A stretch of 39,194 nt of DNA, from assembly GCF_001573155.1 (NCBI RefSeq), contig NZ_JRWG01000015.1:1-39194 (forward strand). Reading direction: 5' to 3'. This document shows, one piece after another, positions 7,042 to 15,608 of the stretch. The stretch comes from Aequorivita aquimaris (GTDB taxonomy: Bacteria; Bacteroidota; Bacteroidia; Flavobacteriales; Flavobacteriaceae). Every line of letters starts with the position of its first letter. Positions within the stretch are counted from its first letter, which is position 1. Under the pieces are notes generated by a model. The model made no database searches, was not told the DNA's origin, and saw only the letters and a list, made by a program, of their open reading frames with translations. A program made the position numbers and the translations under genes.

Positions 7042-9069
7042 ATGAAAAAATCCTTTTTAATAATATTCCTTGTCTTCGGAAATCTATGGCAATTTTCCGC
7101 ACAGATAGCAGCCGATTCTATCGTGGGAGAATTGAAGCTACTTAATAATTCTGAAGTAAAAGCACAGCGTACTTCTCTTCAAGCAACATTTGAAGAAGTA
7201 CAAAATACGCCCGACTGGAAACCTTATGATGCGAATTACGAAAATGAACCCGAAACCGCCATTTGGTTAAAATTTGAACTCGAGAACCGATCAAACGACA
7301 CGCTGCCCATTTACTGCTTTACCGCACACGATTATGCCCACGTTTATCAACAAGCAGGTACGGATTTTAAAACTTTTAGGAACGGTTATTTAGTCCCTCT
7401 CCATAAGCGCAGCAATAAGAGAGAATTCTACATCACGGAACTCGTGCTGCCACCTTCCCAAAAATCGCAAGTTTTCATAAGGGTCAACAGTACTAGAAAA
7501 ATAAAAAATGGAAATGTCGCGCTTTTTACAAAAGCATATTATTTAGAATTTGCCAATAACTATATCGAATCCGAAAAGCATTCGGTAGCGTTTATGGTTT
7601 TTTATATACTCTCATTATTTACCATTTTTCTATTTGGAGTGGTTTTTTGGTTGCGGACGCGTCATAGCCTCTACGCCTATTATTTGGCTTACATATTCTT
7701 TCAATTGATTTTTGCGTTTGATAGCTTGAGAAAAACAACCCTTGGCGTCGGCAATTTTTTTCTCTATTTATCTTATCCTTCCGGTTTCTTGGCAGAGGCT
7801 TCCCAATTTCTATTTATTGGTTTTTACGTCTTTTTTATCATCCATCTGCTGGAAATTAAAAAATATAACCAATCCCTTACCAAGGCCCTTACCTATTTTG
7901 GATGGTTCTGTTTGCTCTACGGATTAACTATTTTTATTTACTTAATATTCTGGAAAGATGCTGCCATTTCTAGTGACATAACCACCACCGTACGGTTTAT
8001 AGTATTGCCATTGAATTTGGTAATGCTCATTTGGATCATTTATAAAGTAAAGCATCCTTTATTGAAGTACTTTGTAGTGGGCCACAGTTTCTTTTTTATT
8101 GGTGCGGTTCTGGCTTCCTATGTTATGATAACCAAAAGCAATCACTACCCAGAGAGCATTTTTAATTTTCCCTATGCTCCCATAATAATTTTTCAGGCAG
8201 GCTTACTTGCCGAAGTTTTCTGTTTTGCATTTGCTTTGGGAGAAAATATTTTTCTGCTTCAAAAAGAAAAGGAAACCACCAGCCAAAACCTAATTACACA
8301 ATTACAAAAAAACCAACAGCTTCAGGAGAATATGCGCGTGGAGCTGGACAGAAAGATAAACCAAAAGACCGAGGAGTTGATCCAACTCTATTCAAAAATT
8401 GAAAAACAAAAAGAAGAACAGCTTAAAAACTCTTTTACCCAAAAGTTGCAGGAAATGGAAATGCTTGCCCTTAGATCGCAGATGAATCCGCATTTTCTTT
8501 TCAATAGTCTCAATTCCATAAAACACTTAATTATGACCTCGCGCAATGAGGATGCCGTTACATATTTAGATGATTTTTCAACCTTACTACGCAGCATCCT
8601 CTACAACAGCAACCGTGAAATCATTTCGGTGGAAGAAGAACTTGAAATAATAAAACTTTATCTTTCCTTGGAAAAAAATAGAATGGGCGATACCTTCAAC
8701 TATACCATCGATGTAACTTCAATCGAAGAACTCTCGCAGTTCAACATACCGCCCCTGTTACTCCAACCCTTTGTTGAGAACGCCATTTGGCACGGGTTAA
8801 GGCCGAGCCAAAACCCGCAAAAGCGGTTGAAAATTACCTTTGACACCAGCGAGGTTCTAACAATAATCCTTGAAGATAACGGCATAGGCAGAAAAGCGAG
8901 CAGCACTGAAAATAAGATGCATAAATCCATGGGAATGGAGATTACCAGAGAACGACTGGCGTTGTTCAACCATTCCAACGAAACGTCCATAAAGCTTGAA
9001 ATAATAGATCTGGAAAGTGAAAATAAACCCTTGGGGACAAAAGTTGTATTAACCTATTTTTATTCATAA
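7042..9069 (+). CDS. 7TM sensor histidine kinase of the LytS type
   Basis: A 675-residue membrane sensor kinase. A signal peptide (about residues 1-20, ending FSAQ) precedes an extracellular 7TMR-DISMED2-like domain (about 25-165), then seven membrane helices (about 180-395), a coiled coil with basic and glutamine-rich turns (about 400-465), and a His_kinase/HATPase pair. H484 in QMNPHFLFNSLNSIKHL is the likely phosphorylation site. N580 (VENAIWHG) and D612 (DNGIG) mark the ATP lid, and the domain closes with MGMEITRERLALFN. The ATG at 7042 is preferred to the TTG one codon earlier. The response regulator starts one base after the stop. The signal sensed is unknown; the diverging beta-helix lipoprotein is a possible target or partner. 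Confidence 0.88.
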   Translation: MKKSFLIIFLVFGNLWQFSAQIAADSIVGELKLLNNSEVKAQRTSLQATFEEVQNTPDWKPYDANYENEPETAIWLKFELENRSNDTLPIYCFTAHDYAHVYQQAGTDFKTFRNGYLVPLHKRSNKREFYITELVLPPSQKSQVFIRVNSTRKIKNGNVALFTKAYYLEFANNYIESEKHSVAFMVFYILSLFTIFLFGVVFWLRTRHSLYAYYLAYIFFQLIFAFDSLRKTTLGVGNFFLYLSYPSGFLAEASQFLFIGFYVFFIIHLLEIKKYNQSLTKALTYFGWFCLLYGLTIFIYLIFWKDAAISSDITTTVRFIVLPLNLVMLIWIIYKVKHPLLKYFVVGHSFFFIGAVLASYVMITKSNHYPESIFNFPYAPIIIFQAGLLAEVFCFAFALGENIFLLQKEKETTSQNLITQLQKNQQLQENMRVELDRKINQKTEELIQLYSKIEKQKEEQLKNSFTQKLQEMEMLALRSQMNPHFLFNSLNSIKHLIMTSRNEDAVTYLDDFSTLLRSILYNSNREIISVEEELEIIKLYLSLEKNRMGDTFNYTIDVTSIEELSQFNIPPLLLQPFVENAIWHGLRPSQNPQKRLKITFDTSEVLTIILEDNGIGRKASSTENKMHKSMGMEITRERLALFNHSNETSIKLEIIDLESENKPLGTKVVLTYFYS

Positions 9070-9070
9070 A

Positions 9071-9829
9071 ATGACTAAAGTAATCATTATTGACGACGAG
9101 GCACATTGTACGGAGGTCCTTGCCAATCTCATCAAAAAGGTACATTCAGATTATGAAATATTGGGCATTTTCACCAACCCGATCGAGGGACTCCTATATA
9201 TTCAGAACAACCCGCCAGACTTGCTTTTCCTGGATATTGAAATGCCGAACTTGAACGGTTTTGCGTTGCTGGACAAACTGCTGCCCATAGATTTTGACAT
9301 TATATTCACAACGGCTTATGACCGATATGCCATTCGTGCCTTTAATTATAGCGCCATCAACTATCTCCTAAAACCCATTTCGGAGCGAAATATAGTGGCG
9401 GCACTCGCCAATTGGGAAAAGAGAAGAAAGAAAATCAGTACTGAACAGTGGCGATTGCTTCAAAGCAGCTTTGAAAAATCGAATAAGGAATGTACTAAAA
9501 TTGCACTCCCCACGGGAATAGGCTTTAATATTGTAGAGATAAAGAACATAATGCGCTGCCAGTCTGATAATAACTACACCAACTTTTTCTTACAGGACGG
9601 AACAAAAATTTTGATTAGCCGCACCCTGAAAGAAATAGATGATATACTTTCAGAGCATAAGTTTATAAGAGTGCATCAATCACATCTTATAAACCCCAAG
9701 TTTGTAAAAGGAATTTTAAAACAGGATGGCGGTAGTTTAATTATGAGCGATAATATTGAAATACCCGTATCCAGACAGAAGCGAGTACAGATCAATGAGA
9801 TTCTGGAAACCATGCTTCGCTTTAAATAG
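9071..9829 (+). CDS. LytTR-family response regulator
   Basis: A 252-residue DNA-binding response regulator that takes phosphate from the adjacent LytS-type kinase. The receiver domain (residues 1-115) has the acidic pair D8/D9, phospho-acceptor D55 in LFLDIEMPNLNGF, T81 in FTTAYDRYAIRAF and K101 in LLKPI. The C-terminal LytTR domain (about 140-248) has the family pattern NIMRCQSDNNYTNFFLQDG, LKEIDDIL, FIRVHQSHLINPKFVKGI and IPVSRQKR. LytTR proteins bind direct-repeat sites as dimers. With one base separating it from the kinase gene, translational coupling is likely. No terminator is visible in the 112-bp convergent gap to rimO. Confidence 0.92.
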   Translation: MTKVIIIDDEAHCTEVLANLIKKVHSDYEILGIFTNPIEGLLYIQNNPPDLLFLDIEMPNLNGFALLDKLLPIDFDIIFTTAYDRYAIRAFNYSAINYLLKPISERNIVAALANWEKRRKKISTEQWRLLQSSFEKSNKECTKIALPTGIGFNIVEIKNIMRCQSDNNYTNFFLQDGTKILISRTLKEIDDILSEHKFIRVHQSHLINPKFVKGILKQDGGSLIMSDNIEIPVSRQKRVQINEILETMLRFK

Positions 9830-9941
9830 ATAAGTACAATCAAAAACTACAGCGTAAGAGGAAGTTATTTTAGATCCTCCAAATAAAAATCAATTCCGCC
9901 TCGCTACAAATTCGCTAAATACTATCTGCCTAGAGTGGCAA

Positions 9942-11243
9942 TTAAACCACCTCCGCGTAGAGGTCAAAATCTTCGGCGGCCGTAATTTTTACAGTGCAGA
10001 ATTCACCGGTTCGCAGATAGCCTTCTTCGGCATTGATGAGCACTTCGTTGTCCACATCGGGGCTGTCAAATTCGGTCCTGCCCACAAAATAGCCACCTTC
10101 TTTTCTATCAATCACCACGCGGAAGGTTTTTCCTATTTTTTGTTGGTTCAGTTCCCAGGAAATCTGCGATTGTATTTCCATAATCTGATTGGCGCGGTCC
10201 ATTTTCACCTCTTCCGGCACGTCATCCTCAAGATTGTAGGCGTGCGTATTTTCTTCGTGGCTATAGGTAAAACAGCCCAAACGCTCAAAGCGCATCTCCT
10301 TTACCCATTGTTTCAAGGTTTGGAAATCTTCTTCAGTCTCCCCCGGATAGCCGACGATTAACGTGGTTCTGATTGCCATTTCTGGAACTGCCGCTCTAAA
10401 TTCTTCCAATAATTTGGTAGTCTTCGCTTTGGTAGTTCCGCGGCGCATCGATTTCAAAATAGAATCTGAAATATGTTGCAACGGAATATCCAGATAATTA
10501 CAAATTTTTGGCTCGGTGCGCATCACTTCCAAAACATCCATCGGGAAACCCGTAGGGAAAGCGTAATGCAAACGTATCCACTCGATACCTTCAACCTTTA
10601 CGAGCTTTTGGAGCAGTTCTGCAAGATTTCTCTTTTTATATAAATCCAGGCCGTAATAGGTTAAATCCTGTGCAATCAAAATAAGTTCCTTCACCCCTTT
10701 CGCGGCAAGTTTTTCCGCTTCAAGTACTAAATCCTCCATCGGCGTGCTTCGGTGCTTTCCGCGCATAATTGGGATTGCGCAGAACGAACACGGCCGATCG
10801 CAGCCTTCGGCTATTTTGAAATAGGCATAATTTTTTGGGGTAGTTGTAATTCGTTCGCCAATCAATTCGTGTTTGTAATCGGCACCCAGCGCTTTTAAAA
10901 GTCCGGGAAGTTCGGTAGTGCCAAAATACTCATCCACATTCGGGATTTCCTTTTGCAGGTCTGGCTTGTATCTTTCCGAAAGACAGCCCGTAACAAAAAC
11001 CTTGTCCACCAAACCGTCTTCTTTTTTCTGCACAAATTCAAGAATGGTATTTATACTTTCCTCTTTCGCATTGTTTATAAACCCGCAGGTGTTTATTACC
11101 ACAATATTCCCTTCCTCTTCGTGCACAACCTCTTTGTTGCTGGCGCGCAATTGGCCCATCAACACTTCGCTGTCGTATACATTCTTGGAGCAACCAAGGG
11201 TTACAACGTTTATCTTGTTTTTCTTTAGGGTTTTGGTACGCAT
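9942..11243 (-). CDS. rimO: ribosomal protein S12 methylthiotransferase RimO
   Basis: A 433-residue radical SAM methylthiotransferase that methylthiolates an aspartate of ribosomal protein S12. It has the three family parts. The UPF0004 domain carries cluster-binding C18 (VVTLGCSKN), C53 (INTCGF) and C87 (VTGCLSERY). The radical SAM domain carries C148, C152 and C155 in GCDRPCSFCAIP. A C-terminal TRAM domain starts at about residue 365. The sequence VTGCLSERY, with IPNVDEYFGT following, separates RimO from the tRNA enzyme MiaB. Length is normal. It is monocistronic here, with a well-formed promoter (11294-11321); in other Bacteroidota rimO tends to lie near ftsY, which is 2.5 kb away here behind an S9 peptidase gene and a membrane protein gene. 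Confidence 0.95.
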   Translation of the reverse strand: MRTKTLKKNKINVVTLGCSKNVYDSEVLMGQLRASNKEVVHEEEGNIVVINTCGFINNAKEESINTILEFVQKKEDGLVDKVFVTGCLSERYKPDLQKEIPNVDEYFGTTELPGLLKALGADYKHELIGERITTTPKNYAYFKIAEGCDRPCSFCAIPIMRGKHRSTPMEDLVLEAEKLAAKGVKELILIAQDLTYYGLDLYKKRNLAELLQKLVKVEGIEWIRLHYAFPTGFPMDVLEVMRTEPKICNYLDIPLQHISDSILKSMRRGTTKAKTTKLLEEFRAAVPEMAIRTTLIVGYPGETEEDFQTLKQWVKEMRFERLGCFTYSHEENTHAYNLEDDVPEEVKMDRANQIMEIQSQISWELNQQKIGKTFRVVIDRKEGGYFVGRTEFDSPDVDNEVLINAEEGYLRTGEFCTVKITAAEDFDLYAEVV

Positions 11244-11293
11244 TGTTGAATTTTGGATTTACGAATTACGAATTTTGAATTTTTAAAAGCGTG

Positions 11294-11321
11294 CAAAGAT
11301 ACGACTAAATAAAATAAACAA
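11294..11321 (-). promoter_or_regulatory. rimO promoter
   Basis: On the minus strand TTG (11321-11319), a 17-nt spacer and TATCTTTG (11301-11294) match the Flavobacterium-type consensus TTG-N17-23-TAnnTTTG, with the rimO ATG 50 bp downstream. Confidence 0.7.
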
Positions 11322-11373
11322 ATGCCAAATTCCAATTACTGCCAACTGCGACTGAACACTGCGACTTTTTAAG

Positions 11374-11381
11374 TAACTTTA
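11374..11381 (+). promoter_or_regulatory. -7-like box before the S9 peptidase
   Basis: TAACTTTA agrees with TAnnTTTG at all but the last position and lies 22 bp before the ATG at 11404. Confidence 0.35.
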
Positions 11382-11403
11382 CATTTCAAAAAAATAATTA
11401 AAA

Positions 11404-13302
11404 ATGAAAAAAATAACATTCCTGCTGGCCTTTCTCTGTGCCGGCTTCCTGTTCGCACAAAAAACAATGACACCCGAGCTTTTATGGCAGGTGAAAAAAG
11501 TTAGCCCTATCGGGATCTCTCCTGACGGAAAAGAACTTTTTTATAAAGTTTCAATTCCAAATATGGAGGAAAACAGTTTTGATTCCAAGTATTATAAGAT
11601 GCCCGTTACTGGTGGTAATTTTACTGAAATTTCCAAAGAAGAAGCAAAGGTAACCGACAAAAATCTTTCGCCAAACGGACAGTACCTTTTAATAGACAAA
11701 CCCGTTCAGATAAAAGAGGTGACCGGAAAGGATATCTATAACGACCTCCCAAAAAGTGATGCCTATGTTTATACTTCCTTGGATTATCGCCATTGGGATA
11801 CGTGGAACGACGGTACCTACAATCACGTTTTTTATAAAGATGTAAACACCGGTGCCGAAACCGACATTACACCAGGCCAGCCGTATTACACGCCCCAAAA
11901 ACCTTTTGGTGGCGACGAGGATTACATTTGGGATCCAAAAGGTGAAAATATATACTACGTAAGCAAAAAGAAAGCAGGAACCGATTATGCCGTAAGTACA
12001 AATACCGACATATATAAATACAATCTAAGCACCAAACAGACCGAAAATATTACAGAAGAAAACAAAGGCTATGACACCCAGCCAGCATTTTCAAAAGAAG
12101 ACGCTTTGGCGTGGCTACAGATGGCAACCGATGGCTATGAAGCAGATAAAAATGATATTGTAGTATTGCAGGGCGGTGTAAAACAAAACCTAACCAGCCA
12201 GTGGGATGGAACTGTAAATGGTTTTATTTGGGCAGATAATAACAAAGACATTTATTTTACCGCTCCCGTAGATGGAACAAAGCAAATTTTTAAGGTTGAT
12301 TATCCCGGGAAAACCCGAAAAATGCCAGTTGTTGAACAACTTTCAAAAGGGCAATTTGATGTTACGGGCATTGTTGCGGAAAATAATGGGCAGCTGATTG
12401 TTACCCGCACCGATATGAACCATGCTTCGGAAATTTTTTCTTTTGATTTAAAGAACAGGACTTTTAGACAGCTTACCCAAGTGAACAATGAGTTCTACGG
12501 AAAACTTGATTTGCCTACCGTTGAAAAGCGAATGGTTACCACAAAAGACGGCAAACAGATGTTGGTTTGGGTAATTCTTCCGCCAAACTTCGATAAAAAC
12601 AAAAAATACCCGACCTTGCTTTATGCACAGGGTGGACCGCAATCGGCGCTTTCCCAATTTTATTCTACGCGATGGAATTTCCAGTTAATGGCTTCACAAG
12701 GTTATATAGTTGTGGCACCCAACCGTCGCGGAATGCCCGGGCACGGCGTGGAGTGGAATGAAGCCATCAGCGGCGATTGGGGCGGCGGCGCGATGCAGGA
12801 TTACCTTGATGCGATTGATGATGTTGCCAAAGAACCATATGTTGACAAGGACCGATTGGGCGCTATTGGTGCAAGTTTCGGGGGTTATTCCGTGTTTTGG
12901 TTGGCAGGAAATCACGACGGGCGTTTTAAAACCTTTATTGCCCACGACGGCGTTTTTGACACCAGATCTATGTATGGGACTACCGAGGAACTATTCTTCG
13001 TAAACCACGATATGGGCGGTGCTTACTGGGAAAAGGATAATGCCGTTGCACAAAAGGCATACAACGAATTCAACCCGATCAATTATGTAGATAAATGGGA
13101 CACTCCCATTATGATCATACAAGGCGGCAAAGATTACAGAGTACCTATTGAACAGGGTCTGAGTGCTTTCCAAGCGGCGCAATTGAAAGGAATAAAAAGC
13201 AAATTGCTATATTTTCCCGAAGAAAACCATTGGGTATTGCAGCCGCAGAATGCACTTGTTTGGCAACGGGAGTTTTTCAATTGGTTGAAGGAAACGCTTT
13301 AA
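11404..13302 (+). CDS. secreted S9 family peptidase (DPP IV/acylaminoacyl type)
   Basis: A 632-residue serine peptidase of family S9, expected in the periplasm after removal of a signal peptide (residues 1-19, ending FLFAQ). S9 enzymes cut short peptides, commonly releasing N-terminal dipeptides. The N-terminal part (about 30-375) is a beta-propeller with motifs such as VSPIGISPDGKELFYK, LSPNGQYLL and YIWDPKGENIYYVS. The alpha/beta-hydrolase part (about 385-632) has ILPPNFDKNKKYPTLLYAQGG, the nucleophile S491 in GASFGGYSVFW, D577 in GGKDYRVP and H609 in ENHWV. Length is as expected. It stands alone on the plus strand between minus-strand genes and ends in a shared hairpin (13360-13405). Confidence 0.92.
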   Translation: MKKITFLLAFLCAGFLFAQKTMTPELLWQVKKVSPIGISPDGKELFYKVSIPNMEENSFDSKYYKMPVTGGNFTEISKEEAKVTDKNLSPNGQYLLIDKPVQIKEVTGKDIYNDLPKSDAYVYTSLDYRHWDTWNDGTYNHVFYKDVNTGAETDITPGQPYYTPQKPFGGDEDYIWDPKGENIYYVSKKKAGTDYAVSTNTDIYKYNLSTKQTENITEENKGYDTQPAFSKEDALAWLQMATDGYEADKNDIVVLQGGVKQNLTSQWDGTVNGFIWADNNKDIYFTAPVDGTKQIFKVDYPGKTRKMPVVEQLSKGQFDVTGIVAENNGQLIVTRTDMNHASEIFSFDLKNRTFRQLTQVNNEFYGKLDLPTVEKRMVTTKDGKQMLVWVILPPNFDKNKKYPTLLYAQGGPQSALSQFYSTRWNFQLMASQGYIVVAPNRRGMPGHGVEWNEAISGDWGGGAMQDYLDAIDDVAKEPYVDKDRLGAIGASFGGYSVFWLAGNHDGRFKTFIAHDGVFDTRSMYGTTEELFFVNHDMGGAYWEKDNAVAQKAYNEFNPINYVDKWDTPIMIIQGGKDYRVPIEQGLSAFQAAQLKGIKSKLLYFPEENHWVLQPQNALVWQREFFNWLKETL

Positions 13303-13359
13303 TAAGAAGAGAGAGGAAAGAGAAGAGAAGAGAATAAAGACGTTAGCGTCTAATTTTGG

Positions 13360-13405
13360 CCACGGATTCACGAATATTTCTTAATAATCATTCGTGAATT
13401 CGTGG
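13360..13405. terminator. long hairpin terminator between convergent genes
   Basis: CCACGGATTCACGAAT (13360-13375) pairs with ATTCGTGAATTCGTGG (13390-13405) with one mismatch in 16, and is followed by TTTTTTAT on the plus strand. It can end the S9 peptidase transcript and, less well, the convergent one. A purine-only tract (AG repeats, 13305-13336) precedes it, followed by a small hairpin GACG-TTAG-CGTC. Confidence 0.75.
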
Positions 13406-13409
13406 TTTT

Positions 13410-13763
13410 TTATCCTCCGTAAGGATTGAAACTATCAAAAAAAGCAAGAAGACTGCTTTGTGAAAGATGAAAAAACAGAATTAATATGGCATAAAAAATC
13501 ACGTAACCTTTTGTAAAATATTCCTTTCTAACAAAATAAATTCCTAAAAAAAGCAATGCCAAAAGAAAAGGTATAAAAGATAAATAAGGAAAGGCTATGT
13601 ATTTATACAAATCCAAAGGCATCAACGGGTTTGGAACAGGTTTTATAAAATATTCAATAATTTTAAAAGAATGATACCCTGTAAGTATGCCAATATAGCC
13701 TACCAATATCCATAAAATATAAATGAAGGACTTACTGGGTTTTGTAATTACTTTTTCTTCCAT
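13410..13763 (-). CDS. three-helix membrane protein
   Basis: A 117-residue membrane protein of unknown function. Hydrophobic helices are visible at about residues 12-31, 56-78 and 86-108, after a short charged N-terminus, with a C-terminal tail FNPYGG. Its ATG abuts the TAA of ftsY with no intervening base, so it is almost certainly translated from the ftsY message. The link to membrane protein targeting is suggested only by that position. I do not recognise a family. Confidence 0.7.
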   Translation of the reverse strand: MEEKVITKPSKSFIYILWILVGYIGILTGYHSFKIIEYFIKPVPNPLMPLDLYKYIAFPYLSFIPFLLALLFLGIYFVRKEYFTKGYVIFYAILILFFHLSQSSLLAFFDSFNPYGG

Positions 13764-14717
13764 TTATTTGAAAAAAGAATCCACAAATTCAAACTTATTG
13801 AAAACCTGAAGATCTTCCATTCCCTCGCCCACGCCAATATACTTCACGGGAATTTTAAACTGATCGCTAATACCGATAACCACGCCTCCTTTGGCAGTTC
13901 CGTCGAGTTTTGTGACTGCAAGTGAAGTTACTTCTGTTGCGGCGGTAAACTGTTTGGCCTGTTCAAAAGCGTTCTGACCTGTAGAACCATCCAATACCAA
14001 AAGTACATCGTGCGGCGCATCGGGAACAACTTTCTGCATAACTCGCTTCACTTTTGTAAGCTCGTTCATCAAGTTTATCTTATTGTGAAGGCGTCCTGCG
14101 GTATCAATGATAACTACGTCGGCATTTTGTGTTACGGCGCTTTGTAGCGTATCAAAAGCTACGCTGGCAGGGTCGCTGCCCATACTTTGTTTTACAATGG
14201 AAACATCGGTTCTATCGGCCCAAATTTGCAGTTGGTCAATCGCCGCAGCACGGAAAGTGTCCGCCGCTCCCAAAACAACTTTCTTTCCTGTTTTTTTAAA
14301 CTGATATGCAAGCTTCCCGATGGTCGTAGTTTTTCCAACCCCATTAACACCAACAACCATAATCACGTATGGTTTTTTATTTTCCGGCACTTCGAACTCG
14401 GTTGCGTTTCCGGAGTCTATTTCGCTTAAAAGTCCTGCTATTTCTTCCCGGAGAATTTTGTTCAATTCATCCGTGCCCAAGTATTTATCCTTGGCAACCC
14501 GATCCTCAATCCTATCGATAATTTTTAAGGTGGTATTTACCCCAACATCGCTGGAAACGAGCACTTCTTCCAAATTGTCCAAAACGTCATCGTCAACCTT
14601 GCTCTTTCCTGCAACAGCTTTGCTCAGCTTATCAAAAAAGGAAGTCTTTGTTTTTTCAAGCCCCTTATCGAGAGTTTCCTTTTTTTCTTTTGAAAATATT
14701 TTTTTGAATAGACTCAT
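13764..14717 (-). CDS. ftsY: signal recognition particle receptor FtsY
   Basis: A 317-residue SRP receptor GTPase that docks ribosome-SRP complexes at the inner membrane. The acidic A domain found in proteobacterial FtsY is reduced to a short lysine-rich leader (about residues 1-30). The N domain follows (to about 110), then the G domain with the P-loop GVNGVGKTT (123-131), DTFRAAA, DTAGRLHN, the specificity motif TKLDG, and the closing IGVGEGMEDLQVF. The length is typical for Bacteroidota. It lies 200 bp downstream of rpmB-rpmG-DUF4295, beyond a terminator, and is directly coupled to the downstream membrane protein gene. Confidence 0.96.
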   Translation of the reverse strand: MSLFKKIFSKEKKETLDKGLEKTKTSFFDKLSKAVAGKSKVDDDVLDNLEEVLVSSDVGVNTTLKIIDRIEDRVAKDKYLGTDELNKILREEIAGLLSEIDSGNATEFEVPENKKPYVIMVVGVNGVGKTTTIGKLAYQFKKTGKKVVLGAADTFRAAAIDQLQIWADRTDVSIVKQSMGSDPASVAFDTLQSAVTQNADVVIIDTAGRLHNKINLMNELTKVKRVMQKVVPDAPHDVLLVLDGSTGQNAFEQAKQFTAATEVTSLAVTKLDGTAKGGVVIGISDQFKIPVKYIGVGEGMEDLQVFNKFEFVDSFFK

Positions 14718-14871
14718 TTTAAAAATTCAAGGTTTCAAGTTCCAAGTTTTTACTCAGTTGTTCAACTTTGCCAAAGTTTAATCTCTAACGCTCCTTTCCC
14801 AATTTCAGGGAAAAGTAGATTTTAAATTACCCTCAAGGCGATTTAAAAAACGGAGGGGGAGCAAAAATACG

Positions 14872-14901
14872 AAAAGCCACCTTCGCAAAAAAGTGGCTTT
14901 T
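14872..14901. terminator. terminator after the rpmB-rpmG-DUF4295 operon
   Basis: AAAAGCCAC (14872-14880) and GTGGCTTTT (14893-14901) form a 9-bp stem 20 bp beyond the DUF4295 stop, with a T-rich run following on the minus strand. Confidence 0.75.
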
Positions 14902-14920
14902 CCTTAATATTTTAAGCTGG

Positions 14921-15073
14921 TTATTTTTTGTTCAACCAGTCGTTTACAAATTCTGGAGCCATGATAGCTTCAGTAAATGTATAAGCTCCTGTTTTTGGCG
15001 ATTTAACCATTTTTATTGCTTTGGTTAAACGCTTTGAACCTGTTTGTAACGATGCTACTGATTTCTTTGCCAT
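14921..15073 (-). CDS. DUF4295 small basic protein
   Basis: A 50-residue basic protein read directly from the minus strand: MAKKSVASLQTGSKRLTKAI, continuing through KSPKTGAYTFTEAIMAPEFV to NDWLNKK. This is the DUF4295 family, found beside rpmG in Bacteroidota. It is 8 bp downstream of rpmG and ends before the operon terminator. Its size, charge and gene position suggest a ribosome-bound protein. I recall work placing a new small protein in a Flavobacterium ribosome but cannot confirm that it is this family, so the role is an inference. Confidence 0.85.
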   Translation of the reverse strand: MAKKSVASLQTGSKRLTKAIKMVKSPKTGAYTFTEAIMAPEFVNDWLNKK

Positions 15074-15081
15074 GACTTATA

Positions 15082-15264
15082 TTATTTAATCTCTTTATGA
15101 ACGGTCATTTTCTTCAAGATTGGGTTGAATTTTTTCAACTCCATTCTGTCCGGGGTGTTCTTCTTATTTTTGGTGGTGATGTAACGTGAAGTTCCTGGTT
15201 TTCCAGACTCCTTGTGCTCTGTGCACTCCAAAATCACTTGTACTCTATTTCCTTTTTTAGCCAT
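15082..15264 (-). CDS. rpmG: 50S ribosomal protein L33
   Basis: A 60-residue L33 that binds 23S rRNA near the tRNA exit site. The pattern [20 protein letters not shown], followed by [20 protein letters not shown], is that of the family. Only one cysteine is present, so this is the zinc-free (C-minus) form, which does not need Zur-type zinc control. It follows rpmB by 27 bp and precedes DUF4295 by 8 bp. Confidence 0.96.
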   Translation of the reverse strand: MAKKGNRVQVILECTEHKESGKPGTSRYITTKNKKNTPDRMELKKFNPILKKMTVHKEIK

Positions 15265-15291
15265 TGTAACAGACTTTATTGATTATTGCAA

Positions 15292-15531
15292 TTATTTAGT
15301 TAAAAAGCCTTTTTCGCGGGCTTCTTTCATAACCGCAGAAATACCTTTTTTATTGATGTCTTTTATAGCAGAAGCTGAAACACGTAGGGTAACCCATTTG
15401 TCCTCTTCTGGAATATAAAAACGCTTTTTGAGCAAGTTTACATCAAACTTACGTTTGGTTTTATTCATTGCGTGCGACACGTTATTTCCAACCATCGCTT
15501 TCTTTCCGGTAAGTTCACAAACTCTTGACAT
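15292..15531 (-). CDS. rpmB: 50S ribosomal protein L28
   Basis: A 79-residue L28, first gene of the operon. It starts MSRVCELTGKKAMVGNNVSH and carries FDVNLLKKRFYIPEEDKWV and a C-terminal SASAIKDINKKGI. It has a single cysteine, so like its neighbour L33 it is the zinc-free type. The promoter at 15568-15598 serves the operon. Confidence 0.96.
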   Translation of the reverse strand: MSRVCELTGKKAMVGNNVSHAMNKTKRKFDVNLLKKRFYIPEEDKWVTLRVSASAIKDINKKGISAVMKEAREKGFLTK

Positions 15532-15567
15532 TCCTTAACCTTTTTAAGTTATTTTTAAAACAGGGTG

Positions 15568-15598
15568 CAAATTTAAGTAATTCTTTTGTGATGTACAA
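15568..15598 (-). promoter_or_regulatory. rpmB operon promoter
   Basis: On the minus strand TTG (15598-15596), a 20-nt spacer and TAAATTTG (15575-15568) match TTG-N17-23-TAnnTTTG. The rpmB ATG lies 36 bp downstream. Confidence 0.65.
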
Positions 15599-15608
15599 CA
15601 AAAGAAAA

